This document shows, piece after piece, positions 24,590-32,777 of a stretch of DNA of 54,459 nucleotides. The notes under the pieces are model-generated. The model was given only the letters and a program-made list of their open reading frames with translations, was not told where the DNA came from and ran no database searches. The stretch spans positions 1 through 54,459 of the forward strand of contig CADBGN010000026.1 in assembly GCA_902794155.1 (NCBI GenBank), written 5' to 3'. This DNA is from an uncultured Bacteroidia bacterium (lineage in GTDB: Bacteria > Bacteroidota > Bacteroidia > Bacteroidales > F082). Each line of letters starts with the position of its first letter. Position 1 is the stretch's first letter. The position numbers and the translations under genes are program-made.

Positions 24590-26911
24590 ATGGCAAAGAA
24601 TTTAGTTATCGTGGAGTCACCGGCCAAGGCCAAGACCATCGAAGGGTTTTTGGGCAAAGAATACACGGTGAAGTCGAGTTATGGACATGTGCGCGACTTG
24701 AACAAGAATACCTTAAGTGTTGATATTGAAAACGATTTTGAACCCGAATACGAGATTTCGGATGACAAGAAAGCCTTGGTAGCCGAGTTGCGAAAACTCT
24801 CGAAAGCTGCTGACACGGTATGGCTGGCATCCGATGAGGACCGCGAAGGAGAATCTATTTCATGGCATCTCTATGAAGCCCTCGACCTGAAGAAGAAAGA
24901 CACCAAGCGTATCGTTTTCCACGAAATCACCAAGACAGCCATCCTTGACGCCATCGAAAACCCGCGCGACATCGACATGGGCCTCGTGGCCGCCCAACAG
25001 GCTCGTCGCGTGCTTGACCGCCTCGTAGGTTATGAGCTGTCGCCCCTGCTTTGGAAGAAGGTTAAGCCCTCGCTGTCGGCAGGTCGTGTGCAGTCGGTGG
25101 CCGTGCGCCTCATCGTCGAACGCGAAGAAGAAATCAAAAACTTTGTACAGACTAGTGCCTATCGTATCACGGCACAGTTCACCTTCATAAAAGATGGTCA
25201 GGAGTACAACCTCACCGCTGAGTTGCCTCATCGTTTCGAAACCGAAGAAGAGACGAGTAAGTTCTTGGAATCGTGCGTCAACGCCGGCTATAAGGTGGAT
25301 TCCATCGAGAAGAAACCTACCACTCGCTATCCCGCACCGCCTTTCACCACTTCCACTTTGCAGCAGGAAGCCGCTAGAAAACTTGGTTTTTCAGTCGCCA
25401 ACACGATGCGCATCGCTCAACAGCTCTACGAATCAGGTAAGATCACTTATATGCGTACCGACTCTGTCAACCTCTCGAAGCTCGCCCTCGGCATGGCCAA
25501 GAAAGAAATTACGGAGAATTACGGTGCTGAATATGTGAAGACCCGCCAATACCAAACCAAGACTAAAGGCGCACAAGAGGCCCACGAAGCCATCCGCCCG
25601 ACCTATTTGGACCAACATACCATCAAAGGCACTGCCGACGAGCGCAAGCTCTATGAGTTGATTTGGAAGCGTACCATTGCATCGCAAATGGCTGATGCCC
25701 AGATGGAACGCACCAACGTGAACATTGGCATCTCTACCAGTGACAAACAGTTTGTTGCCACGGGTGAGGTCATCTTGTTTGACGGTTTCTTGAAGGTCTA
25801 TATGGAGAGTTATGACGACGACCGCGCAGAAGACACCGCCGCCATCTTGCCGCCCATAGAGAAAGGTACCGTGCTCGACATGGAAAAGATGGAAGCCCAG
25901 CAACGCTATACGCGTCACCCGTTGCGCTACACCGAGGCCAGCCTCGTGAAGAAGATGGAAGAACTCGGCATCGGCCGTCCTTCCACATACGCTCCAACCA
26001 TTTCCACCATCCAAAAGCGCGAGTATGTCACTAAGGGCGATGTAAAAGGTGAACCTCAGTCGTTTAAGATCATCACGCTGAAAAACAACAAGATCACCGA
26101 AAAGACAGGTAAGGAAAACTATGGCGCAGAGAAGGGCAAGCTGTTGCCTACCGATATAGGCGTTTTGGTGAACAAGTTCCTAATCCAATACTTCGAGAGC
26201 ATCGTCGACTACAATTTCACCGCCAACGTAGAGAAGGAATTCGACAAGATTGCAGAAGGCAAACGCAAGTGGAATGCTATGATCAAGGACTTCTATAAAG
26301 GCTTCCACAAGCAGATTGTCTCTACAACGGAGCATTCCGGCAAGTTCAGCGGCGAGAAAATGCTTGGTATTGACCCCGCCACGGGTAAGAAGGTCTACGT
26401 GAAGGTCGGTAGGTTCGGTCCGGTGGCCCAGATTGGCGACACCGAATCGGAAGAAAAGCCGCGTTTCGCTGGCTTGAAGAAAGACATGAGCATCGAGAGT
26501 GTGACTTTGGAAGAGGTGCTGAAGCTTTTCGACTTCCCGCGCAATCTCGGTGAGTATGAAGGCAAGGAAATCACCGTGGCCGTGGGCCGTTTTGGTCCGT
26601 ATGTGAAGCACGACAACAAGTTCTACAGCCTTGCCAAGACCGACAACCCCGCCTTGGTGGAATACGACCGCGCCGTTGAGATCATCAACGAGAAACGTCA
26701 GAAGGACTTGAACAACATCATCCGTTCCTTCGACCAAGATCCTGACATGCAGGTGCTGAATGGTCGTTTCGGACCTTACATCGCCTACAAGAAGAACAAC
26801 TACAAGATCCCGAAAGGCACCGAGCCCTCCACCTTGACCTATGAACAATGCTTGGCCATCGTGGAAGACCCGAAGAACGCACCAAAGAAGAAGGTGGTGA
26901 AGAAGAAGTAA
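24590..26911 (+). CDS. topA: DNA topoisomerase I (type IA)
   Basis: The 773-residue enzyme has a Toprim domain (IVESPAKAKTIEGFLG, with DEDREGE acidic motif), an active-site Tyr in GKITYMRTDSVNLS, and C-terminal topoisomerase repeats without zinc-binding cysteines (VGRFGPVAQIGD, VGRFGPYVKHDN, NGRFGPYIAYKK). It relaxes negative supercoils. The three IGxFGP-type repeats replace the classical C4 zinc fingers, as in other Bacteroidota. It is monocistronic with its own promoter and terminator. Confidence 0.98.
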   Translation: MAKNLVIVESPAKAKTIEGFLGKEYTVKSSYGHVRDLNKNTLSVDIENDFEPEYEISDDKKALVAELRKLSKAADTVWLASDEDREGESISWHLYEALDLKKKDTKRIVFHEITKTAILDAIENPRDIDMGLVAAQQARRVLDRLVGYELSPLLWKKVKPSLSAGRVQSVAVRLIVEREEEIKNFVQTSAYRITAQFTFIKDGQEYNLTAELPHRFETEEETSKFLESCVNAGYKVDSIEKKPTTRYPAPPFTTSTLQQEAARKLGFSVANTMRIAQQLYESGKITYMRTDSVNLSKLALGMAKKEITENYGAEYVKTRQYQTKTKGAQEAHEAIRPTYLDQHTIKGTADERKLYELIWKRTIASQMADAQMERTNVNIGISTSDKQFVATGEVILFDGFLKVYMESYDDDRAEDTAAILPPIEKGTVLDMEKMEAQQRYTRHPLRYTEASLVKKMEELGIGRPSTYAPTISTIQKREYVTKGDVKGEPQSFKIITLKNNKITEKTGKENYGAEKGKLLPTDIGVLVNKFLIQYFESIVDYNFTANVEKEFDKIAEGKRKWNAMIKDFYKGFHKQIVSTTEHSGKFSGEKMLGIDPATGKKVYVKVGRFGPVAQIGDTESEEKPRFAGLKKDMSIESVTLEEVLKLFDFPRNLGEYEGKEITVAVGRFGPYVKHDNKFYSLAKTDNPALVEYDRAVEIINEKRQKDLNNIIRSFDQDPDMQVLNGRFGPYIAYKKNNYKIPKGTEPSTLTYEQCLAIVEDPKNAPKKKVVKKK

Positions 26912-26920
26912 ACAGACAAG

Positions 26921-26960
26921 AGCGGTGGAGTCAATTCTGCCGCTTTTTCTTTGTTTTTTT
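26921..26960 (+). terminator. topA rho-independent terminator
   Basis: A stem AGCGGTGGA/TTCTGCCGCT with two G-U pairs is followed by a T-rich tract. It lies 9 bp after the topA stop. Confidence 0.7.
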
Positions 26961-26981
26961 GACGCAATGCAAATAAATTCC

Positions 26982-26989
26982 TATCTTTG
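26982..26989 (+). promoter_or_regulatory. -7 element for the DHS-like gene
   Basis: TATCTTTG lies right after the topA terminator. The leader to the ATG at 27214 is about 220 nt and contains two repeat elements. Confidence 0.55.
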
Positions 26990-27028
26990 CAATCTTAATA
27001 TTGTGACACTACAAATGACATGAGAAAA

Positions 27029-27163
27029 AACTACGAATTATACAAATGCCGATTTGTGAATTTGGCAACTAAAGCTGCAAATTGTACGAATTCGTACCCA
27101 TTCGCAACGAAGTTGCAAAATTCCATTCGTACAAGATTAGTAGTATTTGTGTAATTCGTAGTT
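27029..27163. repeat. 135-bp inverted-repeat element in the leader of the DHS-like gene
   Basis: Terminal arms AACTACGAATTATACAAAT (27029-27047) and its complement (27145-27163) differ at one of 19 positions. Inside are the perfect palindrome GTACGAATTCGTAC (27084-27097), a GCAAC/GTTGC hairpin and another TTCGTACAA copy. The 302-bp spacer 26912-27213 holds only this, the terminator, the promoter and a heptamer array. Confidence 0.88.
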
Positions 27164-27205
27164 AATCTTTGAATCTTTGAATCTTGAATTTTAAATCTTA
27201 AATCT
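27164..27205 (+). repeat. GAATCTT heptamer array
   Basis: Units of GAATCTT, GAATTTT and AAATCTT follow at 7-8 bp spacing directly after the inverted repeat. They end about 8 bp before the ATG at 27214. Confidence 0.75.
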
Positions 27206-27213
27206 GAAATACA

Positions 27214-28258
27214 ATGGAGAAAAAAGACTTACTGAAAGACGTTGTCGAACATATCGACATTAAGAAGTACGACTCGACCGAACTCATCAACGCTATGCGC
27301 AAGATGTCGTTCACTTCGCGCGACACCGCTCGCGCTGCCGACATCCTTTGCCAGATGATTGCGGAGAAGGACTGTACCAACATCCTCACCATCGCTGGTT
27401 CCACTTCGGCCGCTGGCTGCATGCAGGTGTATGTGGAAATGGTTCGCAATAAGATGGTTGACGCCGTAGTCAGCACGGGTGCCAGCATCATCGACATGGA
27501 CCTCTTCGAAGCCCTCGGCTACAAGCAAGCCCTCGGCTACAAGCACTACATTGGCACAAAAGAGAATGTCATCCCCGACACCAAGCTGCGTGAACTCTAC
27601 ATCGACCGTATCTACGATACCTTCATCGATGAAGAAGAACTGCAGGCCTGTGACCAAGCCACCTGCGACGTGGCTGACACCTTGGAGTGTCGTCCCTACA
27701 GCAGCCGCGAGTTCCTCTATGAGGTCGGCAAATGGCTGGCCAATGGTCATGGCGTGAAGAAAGAAAGCCTTATCCAAACCTGCTACGAATGCGGCGTGCC
27801 GATTTTCTGCCCCGCCTTCAGCGACAGCTCGGCTGGCTTCGGCATCGGTAAGCACCAGTGGCTCCGCAAGAAAGCCGGCAAGCCTTACGTGAGCATCGAC
27901 TCGGTGGCCGACTTCCTCGAACTCACCGAAATCAAGATGAACAGCCCTCCTCTTCATGGTCGGTGGCGGCACGCCCAAGAACTTCGCACAGGACACCGTT
28001 GTCTGCGCCGAAATCCTTGGCCATGAAGTGCCTATGCACAAATATGCCATCCAAATCACCGTGGCAGATGTGCGCGATGGCGCCTGCTCGTCATCGACGC
28101 TGCTCGAGGCTGGCTCATGGGGCAAGGTGAGCGAGGAGCTCCAACAGATGGTCTATGCCGAAGGCACCACCGTCATCCCCGCCATCGTCAGCTACGCCTA
28201 CCACAACGCACCATGGAAGGACCGCGAGTATAAGAACTGGCAGAAGTTGTATCATTAA
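27214..28258 (+). pseudogene. deoxyhypusine-synthase-like protein, frameshifted
   Basis: The first frame (27214 to about 27943) encodes the N-terminal two thirds of a DHS-family NAD-dependent protein (LTIAGSTSAAGCMQ, VPIFCPAFSDSSAGFGIG). The +1 frame (about 27944-28258) encodes the remainder (ALLFMVGGGTPKNFAQDT to WKDREYKNWQKLYH). Merging them across MNS/ALLF gives a product of normal length, about 347 residues. One extra base, or two missing, near 27943 explains the break. Bacterial DHS-like enzymes do not modify eIF5A but transfer aminobutyl or related groups in polyamine metabolism. The next gene is an arginase-fold protein, supporting a polyamine context. Confidence 0.85.
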
Positions 28259-28260
28259 CC

Positions 28261-28336
28261 GGCTCCTGGCTTCTGGCCTTTGGCTATTGGCAATTTGCTT
28301 GTTAGCCAGAGGCCAGTTGCCAATAGCCAGAAGCAG
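28261..28336. repeat. TGGCTAT-family heptamer inverted repeat
   Basis: The left arm (28261-28293) reads TGGCTTC-TGGCCTT-TGGCTAT-TGGCAAT. The right arm (28304-28336) is the complement. It fills the spacer between the DHS-like stop and the arginase-like ATG at 28343. Confidence 0.88.
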
Positions 28337-28342
28337 AACAAA

Positions 28343-29518
28343 ATGGACATCAGCATTTTCCTTGAACCTGTATCCGATAAGTGTTTCGGCAAGAGCCAAC
28401 GTCCGGGCAAGAAGACCTTGGGTGAGAGCATCGATATCTTCCGTAATGAGGACGCATTCCCCGACCTCGAGGGCGTGGATTTAGCCATCATCGGTGTCAA
28501 GGAGGAACGTGGGGCCGTTGACAACAAAGGTTGCGCCGATGGAGTGGACTACATCCGAAAAGCCCTCTATCCGCTTTTCAACCATTGGCCACAGCTCCGT
28601 ATCATTGACTTGGGTGACGTCAAGATTGGAAAAGAACTCAACGACACTTATTATGCAGTGAGTCAAGTGCTTACTGAACTGATGAAGAATAAGATTGTAC
28701 CCATTGTCATCGGTGCGGGACAAGACCTCACCTATACGATGTACCAAGTGTATGAGCCTACAGGCAAACTTATCAACATTGCAGCCGTCGACCCCATGTT
28801 CGACATTGGCAACGACAAGGAAGTACTCAACTCGCATTCATATTTAAGCCACATTATTTTACACCAGCCCAATTTTCTGTTCAACTTCACAAACATTGGG
28901 TACCAGTCATACTATGTTGATACAGAGAATATTGAACTGATGAAACAGCTGCTCTTCGATGCTTATCGGTTGGGCAGCATCAAGCAAAACATCGAACAAA
29001 CTGAGCCGCTTATCCGCAATGCCAACCTCTTGAGTTTCGATATCTCGGCTATTCGTGCCGCTGATGCTCCAGGCGTGAAAAATGCCTCGCCCAACGGCTT
29101 CAATGGCGAAGAGGCCTGTCGTATGACGCGCTATGCTGGATTGAGTTATAAGCTTTCGTCCATCGGTTTCTTCGAGTATAATCCTCACTACGACATCAAC
29201 TCACGTACGGCCAACCTCATTGCCGAGATGATTTGGTATTTCATCGAAGGCTTCTCTAGCCGCCAGGACGACATCCCCACTTTGGAAAGCAATGATTTTA
29301 AGCGTTATATTGTACAAATTGGTGAGAATCAGAACGATGTGGTTTTCCTTTGCCATAAAATCACAGGCAAGTGGTGGATGGATATGTCGTTCCTCCAAAA
29401 TGAAGACCAACGTTACGAGCGGCACCATTTCATTCCTTGTTCTAAGGAAGATTACGACCAAGCCATGCGCAACGAGCTGCCTGACAAGTGGTGGCAGTTC
29501 TATCAGAAGTTGATGTGA
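28343..29518 (+). CDS. arginase/agmatinase/formimidoylglutamase-fold protein with altered metal site
   Basis: The 391-residue protein has the ureohydrolase fold. The canonical GGDHS motif reads GAGQDLTY, the DAHxDxR motif reads VDPMFDIG and the SxDxD motif reads SFDISAIRAADAPG. Two metal-binding histidines are therefore replaced, so a dinuclear Mn site of classical form is unlikely. This degenerate pattern is characteristic of a Bacteroidota subgroup usually annotated as formimidoylglutamase or arginase. The start ATG 28343 is chosen because upstream codons lie in the heptamer repeat. It is likely co-transcribed with the DHS-like gene. Confidence 0.8.
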   Translation: MDISIFLEPVSDKCFGKSQRPGKKTLGESIDIFRNEDAFPDLEGVDLAIIGVKEERGAVDNKGCADGVDYIRKALYPLFNHWPQLRIIDLGDVKIGKELNDTYYAVSQVLTELMKNKIVPIVIGAGQDLTYTMYQVYEPTGKLINIAAVDPMFDIGNDKEVLNSHSYLSHIILHQPNFLFNFTNIGYQSYYVDTENIELMKQLLFDAYRLGSIKQNIEQTEPLIRNANLLSFDISAIRAADAPGVKNASPNGFNGEEACRMTRYAGLSYKLSSIGFFEYNPHYDINSRTANLIAEMIWYFIEGFSSRQDDIPTLESNDFKRYIVQIGENQNDVVFLCHKITGKWWMDMSFLQNEDQRYERHHFIPCSKEDYDQAMRNELPDKWWQFYQKLM

Positions 29519-29608
29519 TTTCGGATAGTTGCTACGCAAAGAAATCTATTTCAAAATCTTTAAAAACCAATTTTGCCAGATTTCTTGACGCAGGCAATCC
29601 CAAATTTG

Positions 29609-29616
29609 TATCTTTG
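29609..29616 (+). promoter_or_regulatory. -7 element for the peptidylarginine deiminase gene
   Basis: TATCTTTG with TTG about 22 bp upstream lies 40 bp before the ATG at 29657. Confidence 0.6.
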
Positions 29617-29656
29617 CCGCAAATTTTACTACGTTGAATCTAACGATTTCAAAGCA

Positions 29657-31978
29657 ATGAAAAAAGCATTATCTATCTTTACATTATTGCTCCTAATGGT
29701 AGTTACCATGCAGGCTCAAGATGCTTCGACTCCGCTCAGCAACCAAAAGAAACCCGATTGGATGAGATGGCATTACCTCTCCGAGGCTGAAATGCACGAT
29801 AAATCTCGTGGCATGAACTTCGTCGAGACCGACCCGCCGACGGGTGAGCCGCGTTTTGTGGCCGAGTTTGAACCCATGCAGGGCGTGATGATTCGCTACC
29901 CCTTGGGCATCCCGACAAGCCTTGTGGTACAACTTTCCAACAACTGCATGGTGTATTGCATCGTTAGTAGCGGTTACCAAAGCCAAGCCCAAAGTTCTTT
30001 CCAAAGTGCAGGCGTCAACATGAGCAATGTGACTTTCGTCAATGCACAGACCGACTCCTATTGGGTGCGCGATTATGGTCCGTGGTACATCTTTGAGGAC
30101 CGTCACCCCGCCATCGTCGACAACATCTACAACCGTCCTCGTCCCTACGACGACAACATCTCGGGTGTGTTTGCCAATTTCTGGCAGATTCCTATGTATG
30201 GAATGAGACTTGAACACACTGGTGGCAACATGATGGAAGACGGTCGCGGCCACGGTGTGAGCGATGATCTTGTTTTTCTGGAAAACATGGAAGATTATGG
30301 TATCGATGAAACCACAGTTCGCCAAAAGATGAACGACTATTTGGGCATCAATCCCTATCATGTCACCATCGACCCACAAGGTGAATACATCGCCCACGTG
30401 GACTGCTGGGGCAAGTACCTCGCTCCCGACAAGATTTTGATTGCGCAACTGCCGCAAAGCAATCCGCGCTACCAATATTACGAACAAGTGGCCGAATATT
30501 TTGAGACCACCAACTGCTGCTGGGGCTATCCTTACCATGTGTATCGCGTGCAGGAACCCGGTGGTTACACTTTGGCTCCTTATACCAACAGCCTGATTCT
30601 CAACAAGACCGTGTATGTGCCGATGGGCAGCAACAGTACCTACAACAACGATGCCATCGCTGTTTATCAAGAGGCCATGCCTGGCTATACCATTGTCGGT
30701 GTGAACGGTGGCTCGGCTGGTTGGGAAAACACCGATGCCCTGCACTGCCGCACCCGTGGCGTGATGGACTTCGACATGCTCTTCGTCGACCATCGTAATG
30801 TGCTTCACGGTGAGCAAGACTGGCAGGATTCTATCCCAGTGGTTTCCAAGTTCATTGCCTACAGCGGCGCTAACTTGAAGCAAGACTCCCTCCTCGTTTA
30901 TTACAGTATCGACAATGGCCCTTATCAGGCAGTCCATATGACAGCTACAGGCAATTCCGATGAATATGTAGGCTACATCAAAGGCTACCAAGGCGAATCG
31001 GAGATTGACTACTATGTGTTTGGTGCCGACGAATCTGGACACCGCTACACGCAGCCCGTCTTTGCCGACCTCGACCCGCACCATTTCACCATGGAGGCAC
31101 ACGAGCCTCCTATGCCGCAGGGCGAATTGGTGATTACTCCAGATACACTATGGTTCACCCAAATGGGACAGGACAGACAGTTTAATATCATCAATGAAAC
31201 AAACGAAGCTGTCACTATTATCGATGTGGACCCTGAAGCACCTAGTTTCAATCTTTGGGACAACACTTTCCCATACACCTTGCAACCTGGAGAAACGCTT
31301 GTGGTTACCATAAATTTCCAAACCGCACCTGGTAAAGACACTTACATTCCCTATGAGATTCTGGTTCGGACCTCGTTGGGCGACAGAATTGTGATGGGCA
31401 TGGTACTGAACACCTCACTTGACAGTGGTTTTGTGATTGTGGGTGCGCCTGTCGTGGAATTCAACGACCTAGGCAGCAGTCCTCAAGAAGTGTATATGCA
31501 AAATCGTTTCTTTGGCAGCCAAATTCCTGTCAAGGTGCTGTCTGTTACCGAAAACGGCACGGACTATTTGAGCTTTGAGCCTCATGGTACCTTGCCTTAC
31601 ACGGTGGAACCTGCGGATTATTTCTACCTTGATGTGTATGTCAATGCCTTGGTGAAAGGCAATGTTTTCACCACATTTACAGTTCATACCGATCAAAATG
31701 ACTGCACTTATAGCGTCGCTATCAACGAAGACCTCTTGAGCGTCACCGAACTCTCCGCCGAGACCAAACTCTACCCCAACCCCACCACGGGCCAATTCAC
31801 CGTGGAAGGTGCGAATGTAGAGAAAGTGGAGGTCTATAACCTCGTTGGACAGAAGGTACACGAGGCCGAAGGCCAAGTGGTCAGCATCGATGCCGCCAAT
31901 TGGAACAAGGGCATCTATCTGGTCAATATCATTGAACAGAATGGTGCCGTGGTAGCCAAGAAATTGGTGGTGAAATAA
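29657..31978 (+). CDS. T9SS-exported peptidylarginine deiminase (PPAD-like)
   Basis: The 773-residue protein has a signal peptide (cleavage after MQAQ), an agmatine-deiminase-fold catalytic domain (residues 50-400), Ig-like domains and a T9SS type A sorting domain (LYPNPTTGQFTVEG, ending KKLVVK). Residues matching the Porphyromonas gingivalis enzyme (PPAD) are in the right order and spacing: Asp139 (WVRDYG), Arg160/Arg162 (NRPRP), Tyr244, His247/Asp249 (HVD), Asn311 and Cys364 (ALHCRT). In PPAD these are Asp130, Arg152/Arg154, Tyr233, His236/Asp238, Asn297 and Cys351. The arginine pair binds the carboxylate of C-terminal arginine. Citrullination of peptides outside the cell is predicted. The start is set at the signal peptide. 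Confidence 0.85.
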   Translation: MKKALSIFTLLLLMVVTMQAQDASTPLSNQKKPDWMRWHYLSEAEMHDKSRGMNFVETDPPTGEPRFVAEFEPMQGVMIRYPLGIPTSLVVQLSNNCMVYCIVSSGYQSQAQSSFQSAGVNMSNVTFVNAQTDSYWVRDYGPWYIFEDRHPAIVDNIYNRPRPYDDNISGVFANFWQIPMYGMRLEHTGGNMMEDGRGHGVSDDLVFLENMEDYGIDETTVRQKMNDYLGINPYHVTIDPQGEYIAHVDCWGKYLAPDKILIAQLPQSNPRYQYYEQVAEYFETTNCCWGYPYHVYRVQEPGGYTLAPYTNSLILNKTVYVPMGSNSTYNNDAIAVYQEAMPGYTIVGVNGGSAGWENTDALHCRTRGVMDFDMLFVDHRNVLHGEQDWQDSIPVVSKFIAYSGANLKQDSLLVYYSIDNGPYQAVHMTATGNSDEYVGYIKGYQGESEIDYYVFGADESGHRYTQPVFADLDPHHFTMEAHEPPMPQGELVITPDTLWFTQMGQDRQFNIINETNEAVTIIDVDPEAPSFNLWDNTFPYTLQPGETLVVTINFQTAPGKDTYIPYEILVRTSLGDRIVMGMVLNTSLDSGFVIVGAPVVEFNDLGSSPQEVYMQNRFFGSQIPVKVLSVTENGTDYLSFEPHGTLPYTVEPADYFYLDVYVNALVKGNVFTTFTVHTDQNDCTYSVAINEDLLSVTELSAETKLYPNPTTGQFTVEGANVEKVEVYNLVGQKVHEAEGQVVSIDAANWNKGIYLVNIIEQNGAVVAKKLVVK

Positions 31979-31983
31979 ACCTT

Positions 31984-32006
31984 GTAGGGACACGATTAAT
32001 CGCGTC
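31984..32006. repeat. short GTAGGGAC-type imperfect palindrome
   Basis: GAC-a-CGATTAATCG-c-GTC (31989-32006) is palindromic except for one pair, preceded by GTAGG. It resembles the GTAGAGACG palindromes at 13971 and 17877. Confidence 0.6.
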
Positions 32007-32020
32007 TTATTGAAAAACCA

Positions 32021-32051
32021 AAGAATCCTTGAATCCGTTTCGGGGATTCTT
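32021..32051 (+). terminator. probable terminator of the deiminase gene
   Basis: AAGAATCC and GGATTCTT form an 8-bp stem followed by ATTATTTTT. It overlaps the next promoter. Confidence 0.55.
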
Positions 32052-32053
32052 AT

Positions 32054-32061
32054 TATTTTTG
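32054..32061 (+). promoter_or_regulatory. -7 element for the lipoprotein/efflux genes
   Basis: TATTTTTG matches the consensus. The predicted leader to the ATG at 32191 contains the repeat at 32071-32164. Confidence 0.55.
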
Positions 32062-32070
32062 CAGAAACAA

Positions 32071-32164
32071 TGCGTCGCTTCGCGTCACTGCGAGGAACGA
32101 AGCAGTCCAGACCATGTACTGGATTGCTTCGGTCGTGCCTCCCTCGCAATGACGCAAAGCGCGT
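32071..32164. repeat. 94-bp palindromic repeat (ACTGCGAGGAACGAAGCA type)
   Basis: The left half (CGCGTCACTGCGAGGAACGA, then AGCAGTCCAG) pairs with the right half (CTGGATTGCTTCGGTCGTGC, then CTCGCAATGACGC) with few mismatches. The GTCAnTGCGAGG..CCTCGCAATGAC core occurs as dispersed repeats in many bacterial genomes. It lies in the predicted leader of the lipoprotein gene. Confidence 0.9.
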
Positions 32165-32190
32165 CAAGAACAAACCAATCCAATCCAACA

Positions 32191-32697
32191 ATGAAGAATA
32201 TCCGCTCTTTATTATTTGTCATTTGCGCCTTCCTGGCCTTGACTTCCTGCCAGAAGAAGAACGCCCCACTATTTCGTGGCGATTATTCGTTCAAGACATC
32301 GGGTAGCGTCACCTTGGAAGAGATAAATCCCGAAGACGAACCTGCCTCCTTCACCGTCAGCCTGCCCAACGAAATCGGACAACTGGAAATCAGCGCCTTG
32401 GACAACGGCAAGGACAGCGTGCTCGTGGTGATGAACACCATGGGCGGCGAGGTTGTGTTCACCCATGCCTTCTGCAAGGACAACGAAATCTTCCTCCGCG
32501 ACTTCAAGAAGAACACGTTGCTCTTCACAGGTGACTCGCTTACCTTGAAGAACGACCTGCGCGTCAGCGCCAAGGGACAAATGTACGAGGACAACATGCT
32601 CATCATCAACATGACCTACGAAGGCGAAGCCGAGACCAACGAACGCAGTTTCAAGATTTATGGCAATGACATCCGCATGGCGGCGATAAGGAATTAA
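32191..32697 (+). CDS. lipoprotein of unknown function
   Basis: The 168-residue protein has a lipoprotein signal (CAFLALTSCQKK, Cys19). The mature part is beta-rich (FRGDYSFKTSGSVTLEE) and resembles small Bacteroidota lipoproteins that form a lipocalin-like barrel, but I cannot name the family. The start ATG at 32191 is set by the signal peptide; upstream codons belong to the palindromic repeat. It is upstream of the efflux genes and separated from them by a heptamer element. Confidence 0.75.
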   Translation: MKNIRSLLFVICAFLALTSCQKKNAPLFRGDYSFKTSGSVTLEEINPEDEPASFTVSLPNEIGQLEISALDNGKDSVLVVMNTMGGEVVFTHAFCKDNEIFLRDFKKNTLLFTGDSLTLKNDLRVSAKGQMYEDNMLIINMTYEGEAETNERSFKIYGNDIRMAAIRN

Positions 32698-32699
32698 TG

Positions 32700-32764
32700 G
32701 ACACGAGACTACGAGACGCGAGACACGAGACTGTCCCGCGTCCCGTGTCCCGCGTCCCGCGTCA
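32700..32764. repeat. CGAGACN / GTCCCGN heptamer inverted repeat
   Basis: About four units of CGAGACN (32707-32733) are followed by four units of GTCCCGN (32733-32764). The two arms are complementary except for one A-C position per unit. It lies between the lipoprotein stop and the adaptor ATG at 32778. Confidence 0.8.
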
Positions 32765-32777
32765 AAAGAAAACTGAA

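Noticed and set aside
29693-31102. Minus-strand frame of 469 codons opposite the deiminase gene
   Set aside because: The plus-strand protein has clear catalytic motifs and a promoter; the reverse frame has no recognisable domain.
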